Part shown: positions 46,739 to 55,252 of the stretch, piece by piece
Layout: the number at the start of each line of letters is the position of its first letter
How positions within the stretch are numbered: the first letter of the stretch is position 1
Origin: Rhodobacteraceae bacterium Alg238-R152
GTDB lineage: Bacteria; Pseudomonadota; Alphaproteobacteria; Rhodobacterales; Rhodobacteraceae
NCBI GenBank assembly: GCA_900537125.1
Contig: UNRJ01000001.1
Coordinates: 789,570-853,569 of the forward strand
DNA length: 64,000 nt
Reading direction: 5' to 3'
Notes under the pieces: model-generated
What the model saw: the letters and a program-made list of their open reading frames with translations, nothing else
The model's database searches: none
What the model was told of the DNA's origin: nothing
Position numbers and translations under genes: made by a program

Positions 46739-47149
46739 ATGTATAAATCAGTTTTGATCCCCGTCGCGATTGACCATGAAGAATTGGTCAAAGAAAAGAT
46801 CGGCACTGCACGCAAGGTACTGGCGCCTGGCGGGAAAATCACACTACTCACTGTGCTTGAGCAAATCCCTGGATTCACTGCGGAGTTTGTTACGGTAAAA
46901 TCAGAAAACCACCTGACGGATAAAATTATGGGAAAACTAATGTCGCTTGCCGGAGAGGGCAGCGATATCGACTGTGAAGTCGCAACAGGGAAACCTGGCG
47001 TTCGCATCACCGAATTCGCGCATGAGATTGGCGCGGAATTGATCATTGTTGGCGCGCACCATCCCTCTGCAAAAGATTACTTCCTGGGATCGACAGCTGC
47101 ACGGGTCTCTCGAAGGGCTACCTGCTCCGTGCTTGTCCAACGTAGTTGA
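46739..47149 (+). CDS. Universal stress protein, UspA family
   Basis: 136 residues from the ATG at 46739 (GAGGAGAG site). N-terminal YKSVLIPVAIDHEEL and C-terminal GAHHPSAKDYFLGSTAARVSR with the G-S ATP-site Ser. The ATP motif is modified (GAHHPSAKDYFLGS lacks the second Gly), so binding may differ. It follows the exporter gene by 11 bases; Usp genes often accompany sulfonate exporter genes. Confidence 0.87.
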   Translation: MYKSVLIPVAIDHEELVKEKIGTARKVLAPGGKITLLTVLEQIPGFTAEFVTVKSENHLTDKIMGKLMSLAGEGSDIDCEVATGKPGVRITEFAHEIGAELIIVGAHHPSAKDYFLGSTAARVSRRATCSVLVQRS

Positions 47150-47178
47150 GCCGACCGATCCGAAGGAGCTCGAAAAGG

Positions 47179-48087
47179 ATGGTTAAAATACCAAAACCTG
47201 TGAGAAGTGCACGTACAGAGAGCGCTGTGGAGACCAACGGACAGGGAGATGGGGCAAACCTGGTGGATCAACCTTACGACGGACGCCGTCTCTCTTACGC
47301 CAGCACCTTCACCAGTCCTATTCAACAGCGCGCCATCCAAGTCATCGAACTTGCAACGGCCAAAATGAGTCTGTTGCGTAGAATTAGGCGATTTGAGGCA
47401 ATGGGGGTGCCGCATGGGCAGGCGTTTTGGGCGAAGGCTCTGGAAGTAATGGGCATCGCCATTGAAACCCCACAGGAAGAAATTGAACGTATTCCCAAAA
47501 CCGGCCCAGTTGTCATTACGGCAAATCATCCGCACGGGCTTGTGGATGGCATGGTTCTCGCAGAACTCATTGGTCGGGTTCGCACGGATTACAAAATTCT
47601 CACGCGCTCACTGTTAACTGGCGTCGGAGAAATTGATGAATTCATGATCCCAGTCCCCTTTGCCCATGACCCTGATGCATTGGGCAAGAGTCTGTTGATG
47701 CGGAAGCGTGCGATGGAACATTTACAACATGGTGGATTGGTTGCGCTGTTTCCAGCCGGTGTAGTTGCTTCTTCGGACAGTTGGTTTGCCCCAGCCGTAG
47801 AGCAACCCTGGAGTGCATTTACGGCCAAGATGATACAAAGATCCAATGCAACAGTAGTTCCCGTCAGATTTCCCGGCCAGAACAGTCGCGCATATCAGAT
47901 TGCGAACCGGACGTCGCAGACACTGCGGCAGGGATTGTTGCTGTTCGAGGTGAAACACGCGCTTAACAAACCACAGCGTCCCTACGTTGGCCACCAGATC
48001 CAGCCGCCTGAGATCGAGGAGTGGGCCGATGATCCCATGGGCTTAGTTTACTGGCTCCGGGGAGAAGTGCTTCGGTTGGGTAACTGA
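47179..48087 (+). CDS. Acyltransferase of the PlsC/hemolysin-like family
   Basis: 302 residues from the ATG at 47179 (AAGGAG site); a TTG at 47146 overlapping the usp stop is less likely. The active-site motif is ITANHPHGLVDGMVLAEL, the His-x5-Asp variant typical of the hemolysin/ornithine-lipid branch rather than the His-x4-Asp of PlsC, with the second motif LVALFPAGVVASSD. Probably acylates a lyso-lipid at the membrane. Last gene of the rightward run; link to sulfonate use unclear. Confidence 0.82.
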   Translation: MVKIPKPVRSARTESAVETNGQGDGANLVDQPYDGRRLSYASTFTSPIQQRAIQVIELATAKMSLLRRIRRFEAMGVPHGQAFWAKALEVMGIAIETPQEEIERIPKTGPVVITANHPHGLVDGMVLAELIGRVRTDYKILTRSLLTGVGEIDEFMIPVPFAHDPDALGKSLLMRKRAMEHLQHGGLVALFPAGVVASSDSWFAPAVEQPWSAFTAKMIQRSNATVVPVRFPGQNSRAYQIANRTSQTLRQGLLLFEVKHALNKPQRPYVGHQIQPPEIEEWADDPMGLVYWLRGEVLRLGN

Positions 48088-48635
48088 GATGAACTCTCGT
48101 TTGGTTAACGACTAGGAAGGCAACAGTATTCATTAAGCTATTCACCAAAACTGCGGTGTTGTTTAGTGTATTTGACGCTCCCTTTCTCCCGCCTGATTAT
48201 TTTGGGAATACAGGCAGTCTGCACCATGCACATAAGGGGCTCCGATACATGTCGTGGCTAATCTACCCGCGCACTTTTTTGGCCTGAATGTTCACTACCC
48301 ATTCGTGCTGAGGCCCTTAAGAAGGTCCCCAAAGAACTGCACGCCCGCTTTCCACACACAGCAGCCATCGGAGCGCAGCGCAGCGAATGGCTTGTGTGGA
48401 TGGCTCCTGCATAGCAAGACATTTTTTGATCTGATTTGTGCATTTGTCAGAAGCAGTCATGTGTCCGGCCTGTTTACGCGGTTTTGACCGTTGGCCCTGA
48501 TGGGTTCCGCAAACCAAGTTCCTATCAGCTTTACGGGCTATTATGCCCGCGCCATTCGGCGGAGTGTCCTGGTTTTGGCGGCAGACTTATGCACCATCAT
48601 CTCGCGGGTCTTGCTAACTCTATATTCCTTTCGAT
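48088..48635. other. Intergenic region left of the IS110-family gene
   Basis: 548 bases with no supportable gene. The part nearest the transposase gene must hold the 3' end of the insertion sequence. No terminal inverted repeats are expected for IS110 elements, and the exact boundary was not found. Confidence 0.4.
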
Positions 48636-49658
48636 TTAGGCGGCGGCACGTTGGCTATAGGGTTCGTTTCGGGTGAGCACTGCCCAGACGATCCGGGCGG
48701 TCTTGTTGGCCATGGCGACAGTTGCGACACGGGCGGGTTTACGTTCGAGCAAAGATGTGAACCACTTGCTGGCGCGTTCAGGGTGAGATCGGGTTTGTCG
48801 GACCAATGACGTTATGCCGACGACAAGCAGTGATCGCAGATACTGATCGCCCATCTTTGTGATCCTCCCCAGCTTCTCTTTCCCCCCGCTGGATTTGTTC
48901 GCGGGCGTCAGACCCAGCCAGGCTGCGAACTCCCTGCCATTACGAAACTGATGCCCGTCGCCGATGCTGGCGATGATGGCAGACGCCGTCACTGCACCAA
49001 CGCCAGGGATCGTGCGCAAGAGACGAACACGCGCGTCCTCTTTAGCGACTTGTTTGACACGATCTTCGTACCAGCGGACCCGTTTGTGCAGAGCCATGAG
49101 CTGCGCACACAGATTGTGGATCACCTCATTGGCAATGTCGGGGAGATCAAGAACTTCGCCTAGCGTGATGTCCTCGGCAAAACCAAGCACCCGGGCGAGG
49201 CCTCGTGGGATAAAGATGCCAAATTCAGCAACCAGACCACGTAGATTGTTGACCAGTTGGGTTCTCTGGCGCACCAGAAGATCACGCGCCCGGTGCAACG
49301 ATAACAACGACTGCTGCTCTACCGTTTTGATAGCTACAAAGCGCATAGTCGGACGAGTAACTGCTTCACAGATTGCTGCGGCATCAATTACATCAGACTT
49401 TCCGCGTTTGACGTATGGCTTCACATACATCGGCGGGATCAACCGTACCTCGTGGCCCAGGGCCGTGAGTTCGCGCGCCCAGTGATGTGCGCTACTGCAG
49501 GACTCCATGCCAATCAGGCAAGGCTCCAACTTCGCAAAGAAGGGCAGAAACTGCGCCCGCCGCAGGGGTTTGTTGAACACAACTTCCTCGGACGAGGTGA
49601 TACCGTGGACTTGGAAGACGTTCTTGGCCAAATCAACACCGATTGTGGTAACTTGCAT
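48636..49658 (-). mobile_element. IS110-family transposase (DEDD)
   Basis: 340 residues from the ATG at 49658 (GAGGAGCC site); 13 extra upstream codons in frame are not used. The DEDD catalytic residues are visible: Asp9 (IGVDLAKNVFQVHG), Glu52 (LIGMESCSSAHH), Asp89 and Asp92 (GKSDVIDAAA). The C-terminal Transposase_20 domain is intact (IPGVGAVTASAIIASIGDG; YLRSLLVVG). The gene looks complete and could be active. Confidence 0.95.
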
Positions 49659-50089
49659 GGGGTGGCTCCTCTCAAAAGCAGATTTAGACACCTGCATTAT
49701 GGCGCATTGCGACGCCGGTTGGAGCAGGAGCCATCCACCCCATCAGGTTTCCGCCCTTTGCGCGAGGCGTCGTGAACGGCCCATTTCTGCCGTTCGCCCA
49801 TCGTCGGTCATGCCGCACTGCGGCCCGTCAGACCGGACTTTCGCTGCGAGCGCAAAATCCGATGACGGGCGAATTCACAGTGTGCGGACAAAGTGTGAAT
49901 TCGCTGCGTTTGCGTGGGTAGCTGCTTTGATGCGCTTTTCGGACCTTCACTCTGGACCTCACAAAAGCTGCAAACCTCCGGTGGTTAGAGCCCGGATCGA
50001 GAATCGCAATCTGTACAATCCACCAATTCTGGTATGGATAAACGCCACATCTGCGTCGCTGCTCTAGGCATGACAGCTGGCAATTTACG
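49659..50089. other. Right flank of the IS110-family element
   Basis: 431 bases without a gene. GGGGTGGCTCCT (49658-49669) has an imperfect inverted counterpart AGGAGCCATCCACCCC at 49727-49742; in IS110 elements the DNA before the transposase encodes the bridge RNA, so this part may do so. Beyond about 49.77 kb lies GC-rich decayed-looking sequence. Confidence 0.35.
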
Positions 50090-50482
50090 TCACAGTCCCT
50101 TTGCGATCGACGTTGCAATGGCCTGCCCACTATGCGCCAGCGTAATCACAACCGAAAGGCTGTGCAGGACCTTGAACCGAGTCTTTGAACCCGCATCAGT
50201 TGCGGTGTTGATTGCGGGCATGAAGACTTGTCGCGCGAGGATCGTCGTGATTGCTATGGCTATGAGAATAGCGCCTGAAACTGAATCGAACGCGAATGCT
50301 ATGGCAGCAGCGACTGCAGAACTTACCAACACGAACAGATAGAAGTGGGGAAAGGCGCGTCGGATGAGGGGGCCTGCGGTTTCTGGCGGGAGTGCGTTGA
50401 AAACAAAGGCTGCGAAGCTAAAGGAATAGAGGACCAAACCGCCAAACAGCAGCGCGGTGACAAGAAGAGAGATTTCAAACAT
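50090..50482 (-). CDS. DUF4149 membrane protein
   Basis: 130 residues with four hydrophobic segments (LLVTALLFGGLVLYSFSF; LFVLVSSAVAAAIAFAF; AILIAIAITTILARQ; VLHSLSVVITLAHSG). It matches the DUF4149/TMEM205-like pattern (FMPAIN and H-S-hydrophobic). Its ATG touches the stop of the methyltransferase gene; last gene of the leftward operon. Function unknown. Confidence 0.75.
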   Translation of the reverse strand: MFEISLLVTALLFGGLVLYSFSFAAFVFNALPPETAGPLIRRAFPHFYLFVLVSSAVAAAIAFAFDSVSGAILIAIAITTILARQVFMPAINTATDAGSKTRFKVLHSLSVVITLAHSGQAIATSIAKGL

Positions 50483-51231
50483 TAGTGGTTTCCCGGTTTG
50501 CGGGCGACGCCCATGTAGATCACGGTTCGGATCGGAAGTGGGCCAAAGGTGAAATCACCGTTACGGTTCAGTCCCCGAGGTCCAAGGCCCGTCATCGGAC
50601 CGCACACAAGGCCCGCTTGCTCTAGTCCGGTACGCAGCTCTGCGGGTCGAATGAAAAGCGCCGGATCGTGCGTGCCTTTGGGCAGAAGGCGCAGGATATC
50701 TTCGGCAATGGTGATCGTCGCAAAACGCGACAAAAGATTGCGGTTGATCGTGTCGAACAGAAAGAGGCCACCGGGTTTGAGAACCCGCGCCATTTCAGCG
50801 AAGACTTTGGTGAGGTCCCCCACATGTTCCAGCACATCGACGCACACAACAACGTCGAAGGCAGCGTTTTCATAGGGGAGCTCTTCACCCACCCCAACAT
50901 CGTATTGGATTTCAAGACCGGCCTCGGCCGCATGGACCCGCGCGGCATTGATCGCTTGTGCCGCTGGGTCGATCCCTGTGACCTTGGCACCGCGTGCGGC
51001 GAGCGCTTCGGCCATGAACCCCCCGGCGCATCCCAGATCGAGAACGGTCAGACGGTTCCAATCCACGTGTTTGTCGAACCACCCGAGCCGGCCCGGTACG
51101 AGGTTTTTGAGCGTACGGACCCAGCGGATGTCGTCGGACCACCAATTGGCGGCGGCACCGTCATAGATGGTCAGGTCATTGCGGGTGTTCTCAGTCAAGT
51201 CGTTTATTTTTTCCGATCGCCGGGACTGCAT
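50482..51231 (-). CDS. UbiG-like class I SAM methyltransferase
   Basis: 249 residues. SAM-binding motif LTVLDLGCAGGFMAEALA with acidic GIDPAAQAI, and VVVCVDVLEHVGD. C-terminal MTGLGPRGLNRNGDFTFG is like UbiG (3-demethylubiquinol O-methyltransferase), but the N terminus (YDGAAANWWSDDIRWVRTLKNL) differs from the usual UbiG, so it may be a paralogue with another substrate. The start overlaps the upstream gene by 41 bases; a later TTG is possible. Confidence 0.8.
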   Translation of the reverse strand: MQSRRSEKINDLTENTRNDLTIYDGAAANWWSDDIRWVRTLKNLVPGRLGWFDKHVDWNRLTVLDLGCAGGFMAEALAARGAKVTGIDPAAQAINAARVHAAEAGLEIQYDVGVGEELPYENAAFDVVVCVDVLEHVGDLTKVFAEMARVLKPGGLFLFDTINRNLLSRFATITIAEDILRLLPKGTHDPALFIRPAELRTGLEQAGLVCGPMTGLGPRGLNRNGDFTFGPLPIRTVIYMGVARKPGNH

Positions 51232-52003
51232 AAGGCACTCGACGCTTGTAGCTTTCGAAGCGGTTGCCGTATCGGGCCGCGAACCGGCGTTCTTTCATCT
51301 TGGGGGCTGTAAGGCAGTAGGCCGTCAGGCCAATCGCAAGCGCCAGTTGGTCCGGTGTCCATGTCGGCACGGTCCAAAGCGTAAGGGCAAAGGCGACGTA
51401 GATTGGCTGTCGGATGATGCGGAACAGACCGCCAGTGGGCATATTGGGAAACTTTGGCGTGGCGTTACGCATGAGGGACATCCAGCCCAATGCGCCGGAT
51501 TGGACTTCGGCGCCCGCATCCCAGTTTGCCTTGATCAACAACCCCCAGGCCGTCGCGTAAACCGCAGTCACCATGTAGAGCGCCGCGCCTTCGGCGCGCC
51601 ACGAGATGATGCCTGAGGGCGTCCAAAGTGCAAATAGAGCCAGCAACTGGAGCGATGCGACCAGTGCGTAGGTTGTTGTGCTGAGTGTTCGCCCGTGAGG
51701 GCCCGGAATCAGACTTAGCAGAACGCGCCCGCCGGGACCCGTCAGGAGAAGCGAGTGGACCAGCGGAAATTGCAGAATGAGAACAGCGTTGGCCACAATT
51801 GCGTACGGCCAAGGGACGCTACCCAAGCTGCGGCTCATCCCGAAATACATCGCCAGGATCATCGCCACGACGGCCACCGCAAAGATCAGATGCACAGCCA
51901 CGCCGAAGGTCAACGCCAAAGCGATACGGCCCGCTCCGGGTGGCGGTGCCAATGCGCCGCGCACAAGGGTTTCAAGCCGTTGGAAATGGGTCTCTGATGC
52001 CAT
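51191..52003 (-). CDS. Isoprenylcysteine-methyltransferase-like membrane protein
   Basis: 270 residues from the ATG at 52003; the longer open frame upstream overlaps the DCC gene and is rejected. Several membrane segments and a C-terminal ICMT/NnrU-type signature (GLFRIIRQPIYVAFALTLW; ERRFAARYGNRFESYKRRVP). Such proteins methylate membrane-embedded small substrates. It follows the DCC gene by two bases and overlaps the UbiG-like gene. Confidence 0.8.
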   Translation of the reverse strand: MASETHFQRLETLVRGALAPPPGAGRIALALTFGVAVHLIFAVAVVAMILAMYFGMSRSLGSVPWPYAIVANAVLILQFPLVHSLLLTGPGGRVLLSLIPGPHGRTLSTTTYALVASLQLLALFALWTPSGIISWRAEGAALYMVTAVYATAWGLLIKANWDAGAEVQSGALGWMSLMRNATPKFPNMPTGGLFRIIRQPIYVAFALTLWTVPTWTPDQLALAIGLTAYCLTAPKMKERRFAARYGNRFESYKRRVPYAVPAIGKNKRLD

Positions 52004-52005
52004 CG

Positions 52006-52452
52006 CTAAAGGTCCGGTCCGTGCTGTGGCATAGGCTTGGCGCCAAACCACGCAGCCCCTTTGGACAGCAGTGGCCGAACCGGCAGAAACAGACAGTAGC
52101 CTAATTCCAGAAGAGGTGTCACGCCGGGTATTCGGGCAATCCGTGACGCCCACCGCCAGCCCGGCAGGGTTTGCCAGATGATAGCGAAGGCGCGCGCGCC
52201 CGACACCAGCGTTCCATCCGGCAGGCGCACATGGAACCGGCGCATCGCGGCGTCCACGTTCAGGTCTGGGCCAAGCTGTGCATCCGCCTGCGAAGCATCA
52301 ACAAAACAGATCTGATCTCCGCCGTTTTGCGACTTGTAGTGACTTATCTCCGCCGTGCATAACGGGCACGCACCGTCAAAGTAGACGGTCGCCTTGGCGG
52401 GTGTTTCACCGATTGCTTGCATAATGATCGTGTCGGTCTTTGCCTGTCGCAT
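52006..52452 (-). CDS. DCC-family thiol-disulfide oxidoreductase (DUF393)
   Basis: 148 residues. The N-terminal motif VYFDGACPLCTAEISHYK holds the CxxC redox pair typical of the DCC family; YCLFLPVRPLL near the C terminus. ATG lies one base after the regulator stop. An internal ATG ten codons on is an alternative start. Probably a cytoplasmic thiol redox protein. Confidence 0.88.
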   Translation of the reverse strand: MRQAKTDTIIMQAIGETPAKATVYFDGACPLCTAEISHYKSQNGGDQICFVDASQADAQLGPDLNVDAAMRRFHVRLPDGTLVSGARAFAIIWQTLPGWRWASRIARIPGVTPLLELGYCLFLPVRPLLSKGAAWFGAKPMPQHGPDL

Positions 52453-52453
52453 C

Positions 52454-52993
52454 TCAGGCGATCCTGTACCGTTTGAGCAGGCGCTGGAGTGTCCGCCGAT
52501 GCATGTCTAGGGATCGAGCCGTTTGCGATACGTTTTCATTCATTTCGTGGAAGACATGCGCGATATGCTCTTTGCGGGCCTCTTCGGGTGAGATTGGGTT
52601 CGTCGGAGCCGGGGCATGTTCGTTTCTGGGCCTCGTAAGCGCATCCACGATTTCGTCGGCTGTTGCTGGCTTGGCAATGTAGTCGATCGCACCGATACGC
52701 GCTGCCGCAACGGCAGTCGGAATATTCCCGTAGCCGGTGAGAATGATTGCACGGATGTTGGGATCGCGTTTTTCAAGCGTCTCTACAAGGGACAAGCCGC
52801 TGCCATCCTTCAACCGCAAATCAACAATCGCATAGCGCGGTAGGCCTGCATCTGCCTGACCCATCGCCTCTGACAGACCACTGGCAACACGCACCGAGTA
52901 CCCCCGCCGCTCCATAGCACGGGCAAGGCGGTCCCGCAGCGCGTCGTCATCTTCAACAATCAAAAGCGTGTTTTCGTGGGTTGCGTCTAACAT
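52454..52993 (-). CDS. RegA/PrrA/ActR-type response regulator
   Basis: 179 residues; AAGGAG site. Receiver domain with acidic pocket Glu14-Asp15-Asp16, phospho-acceptor Asp58 (YAIVDLRLKDG), Thr86 and Lys108, a Pro-rich linker, and a Fis-type helix-turn-helix (NVSQTARSLDMHRRTLQRLL). RegA/PrrA proteins control respiration and redox genes with sensor RegB/PrrB. No sensor kinase gene is adjacent, and it heads an operon of redox and methyltransferase genes, so it is likely a paralogue of the main RegA. Confidence 0.9.
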   Translation of the reverse strand: MLDATHENTLLIVEDDDALRDRLARAMERRGYSVRVASGLSEAMGQADAGLPRYAIVDLRLKDGSGLSLVETLEKRDPNIRAIILTGYGNIPTAVAAARIGAIDYIAKPATADEIVDALTRPRNEHAPAPTNPISPEEARKEHIAHVFHEMNENVSQTARSLDMHRRTLQRLLKRYRIA

Positions 52994-53076
52994 TTGATTT
53001 CTCCTTTTTGAGGCGCGCCGGGCACGTCGGCGGCAACGGGACCACAGGGTTTAGGTGTATCTGTTTTCAGGTGTGA

Positions 53077-53547
53077 TCAGCGCAGGAGGGCGCGCAGCAT
53101 CCAGGCAAATTTTTCGTGCGTCTGTCCGCGCGCGATGCACAAATCTTCTGTAAGCTTATCGCCGTGCTCTGCTGCCAGCGCGCCAGACGACTTGAGGGTG
53201 GCCGCCAGCGTCTCTTCCGCGTCCAATAGTGCGGCAATCATATCCATGGGCATGAACTTTTCCTGAGGTTCGGCAATGCTTGAACGTTCGAGTATGCGCG
53301 CAAGATTACCATCGGCATGCGCATCAAGGGCCTTGATCCGCTCGGCCAGATCGTCCTGTCCGACGAAGTGATCCTCGTAGACTTCCTGAAATTGCTGATG
53401 CAGCGAGACAAAATTCATGCCTGTCACATTCCAATGGAAATTCTGCGCCATCATTGTCGCAACGGCTGTCTCGGCGAGGGCCGTGTTCAGAACGACGCAG
53501 ATCTCCGGCCGTCCATTTGTTTCCAGTTTTTCTGCGGCGAAACTCAT
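53077..53547 (-). CDS. dps: Dps/starvation-inducible DNA-protecting protein
   Basis: 156 residues from the ATG at 53547 (GAGGTG site). The ferroxidase centre is seen in NFHWNVTGMNFVSLHQQFQEV followed by DLAERIKALD. Dps forms a 12-subunit shell that stores iron and protects DNA under stress. It lies upstream of the regulator gene on the same strand, 83 bases apart. Confidence 0.93.
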   Translation of the reverse strand: MSFAAEKLETNGRPEICVVLNTALAETAVATMMAQNFHWNVTGMNFVSLHQQFQEVYEDHFVGQDDLAERIKALDAHADGNLARILERSSIAEPQEKFMPMDMIAALLDAEETLAATLKSSGALAAEHGDKLTEDLCIARGQTHEKFAWMLRALLR

Positions 53548-53773
53548 GCCTAACACCTCTTTGTTGTTGCTCGTTTGATAGATTTACGTCCCAACTCCCG
53601 CGCCGGATTACGGTCGCGACGTTCCGCCGCGCCGTGTGGCGTCGGCCTGAGCGTGTGATGTGGGTTCTTTTGCGAAAAGGTCCGACTGTATGCCGAAAGG
53701 CATTGCGGACATAGTGCAAGCCGTGGGATTTGACCTTCGGCAATGCTGAACCTAGGAACGGCCCAGAGGAATG

Positions 53774-53801
53774 CTGGCGGCCCGATCAAACGGCCCGCCA
53801 G
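53774..53801 (-). terminator. Hairpin downstream of the pseudoazurin gene
   Basis: CTGGCGG and CCGCCAG (7 base pairs, extendable to ten with one mismatch) form a GC-rich stem 13 bases after the pseudoazurin stop. No T-run, so terminator function is uncertain. Confidence 0.4.
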
Positions 53802-53814
53802 CCTTTCCAGTGCG

Positions 53815-54291
53815 TTAGCTGTTTTGATCTGCCGACGTTTCGGCCACCGGAGCCGTCGCGCGCGCTTCTTCAATCAGCGCTTCGATCTTTGCTTTGCCTT
53901 TGCCGGGAATGCGCGCATCCAAGACTTGTTCCGCATTGCTGAGATCATTGCCGACCACAACTAGCGCGACCGTGCCCATCGCCTGGTGCGGCAAGCACCC
54001 GACTGCGGTCAGCCCTGCTTCTGTGACCGTATATTCCACGGCTTTGTTCATTTTGCCTTTGAACGCTTCCTGGTCCTCCGGCAGTGCACCCTTAACGGAC
54101 TGGGCATTGTGAGATTTATCGGTCGGCACGAAACGGATCACATCTCCGACCTCAGCGCGGATCAGTTCCTCGCTGAAAATCATTCTGTCACCGGCGTCGT
54201 TCTTATTCAGCATCTCGATTTCGATTGTCTCTGCGAATGCTCCAAAGGAAGACCCGATCAGAACGGCGGTCGAAAATAAAATACTACGCAT
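53815..54291 (-). CDS. Pseudoazurin, periplasmic blue copper protein
   Basis: 158 residues from the ATG at 54291 with a GGAG site; in-frame upstream ATGs are not needed. Sec signal peptide 1-20 (ends FGAFA). The type 1 copper ligands are all present: His61, Cys99, His102, Met105 (VGCLPHQAMGTVAL). Donates electrons to periplasmic reductases such as nitrite reductase in related bacteria; no denitrification gene is in the window. C-terminal tail is Ala/Glu-rich and longer than usual. Confidence 0.9.
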   Translation of the reverse strand: MRSILFSTAVLIGSSFGAFAETIEIEMLNKNDAGDRMIFSEELIRAEVGDVIRFVPTDKSHNAQSVKGALPEDQEAFKGKMNKAVEYTVTEAGLTAVGCLPHQAMGTVALVVVGNDLSNAEQVLDARIPGKGKAKIEALIEEARATAPVAETSADQNS

Positions 54292-54726
54292 TGGGTACTC
54301 CATGTGTCTGCTTCGAATACACACGGACTTAGTGGACGTTGCCTGAACGTCAGCCTCACAGTGTGAAATTGCGACGGTCTGTCACCCCTTTTTCCAGCAT
54401 AAGGCTCTGCCCAGTGGCGCACCGTTACAAGAGCATTTGATCCACGACGAACCCCAGAGCAGACTGAACAATTACGCGCGGTCACCGTCAGGACTCACCG
54501 AAGACCGCTATGGAAGTAATTCCACGCTCAAAGCTCACAGGACGGTCGTCGTTGAGGTCGCAGTTAGTACAGTCGAGGAATTGACCGTGTATCTGGCGCT
54601 CAATGTGGCAAATGCACAAACAGTGACTTAAAATTGGTCCGCGGAAAAGCCCCATGCGTAATGGTTTAAAAGTGTTCTTAAGCCTCAAAAACGGCCCATT
54701 GAAACTTTCACAAACGGATATTTCTT
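54292..54726. other. Divergent intergenic region
   Basis: 435 bases between the leftward pseudoazurin and the rightward exported-protein gene. It has a short inverted repeat GACGTT-5-AACGTC at 54335-54351, about 45 bases upstream of pseudoazurin, that could be a regulator site. No gene supported. Confidence 0.35.
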
Positions 54727-55239
54727 ATGACAAAACGAGCTGCGGTAATCGCGACCATCGGCGGACTTGTCTTATCAAGCCCTTCATATGCAGACCTCAA
54801 GCTGCAGTTTTTTGAAGGTGCGCCAATTGATCGGTTTGTGGTCACAAATATAGGATCTTGCGATATCGAAGCAGCGCAAGTCGAGATAGATTTCGCGGCG
54901 TCCAAAGCAGGATTGATTTTCGACGTCACCGGCTCTGGCGCGGGTGTCGAAGTGTTTCAGCCCTTTGAAGTCACTCAAGGCGCGCTGTTGTTGGCCGATC
55001 AGCCCTCAATCTCGGATGGGGATCAACGGGTCACTTTGAACATGACGGGCCTCGCCACAACACAGTCCATTGCCTTCACCATTGATGTCGATGACACGGC
55101 TGGCACCCGAGAAATTACCATCGCTGACAGTGAGATGAACGGCACAACCGTGTCTCTACGTGTCGCAGATAAAATCTATTCAGCGGTCATTGAGACCGGC
55201 GCGCAAGTCACGCTTGAGACGCCCGATTGTGCCTTGTGA
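54727..55239 (+). CDS. Exported protein, aggregation-factor-core-like
   Basis: 170 residues with a Sec signal peptide (1-22, ending SPSYA). The mature part is beta-rich (FEGAPIDRFVVTNIGSCD; FDVTGSGAGVEVFQPFEV; AFTIDVDDTAGTREITI) and resembles proteins labelled aggregation factor core in Rhodobacterales. Function unknown. The photolyase gene follows after 13 bases, so co-transcription is likely. Confidence 0.7.
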   Translation: MTKRAAVIATIGGLVLSSPSYADLKLQFFEGAPIDRFVVTNIGSCDIEAAQVEIDFAASKAGLIFDVTGSGAGVEVFQPFEVTQGALLLADQPSISDGDQRVTLNMTGLATTQSIAFTIDVDDTAGTREITIADSEMNGTTVSLRVADKIYSAVIETGAQVTLETPDCAL

Positions 55240-55252
55240 GGTCGCGTAGATC

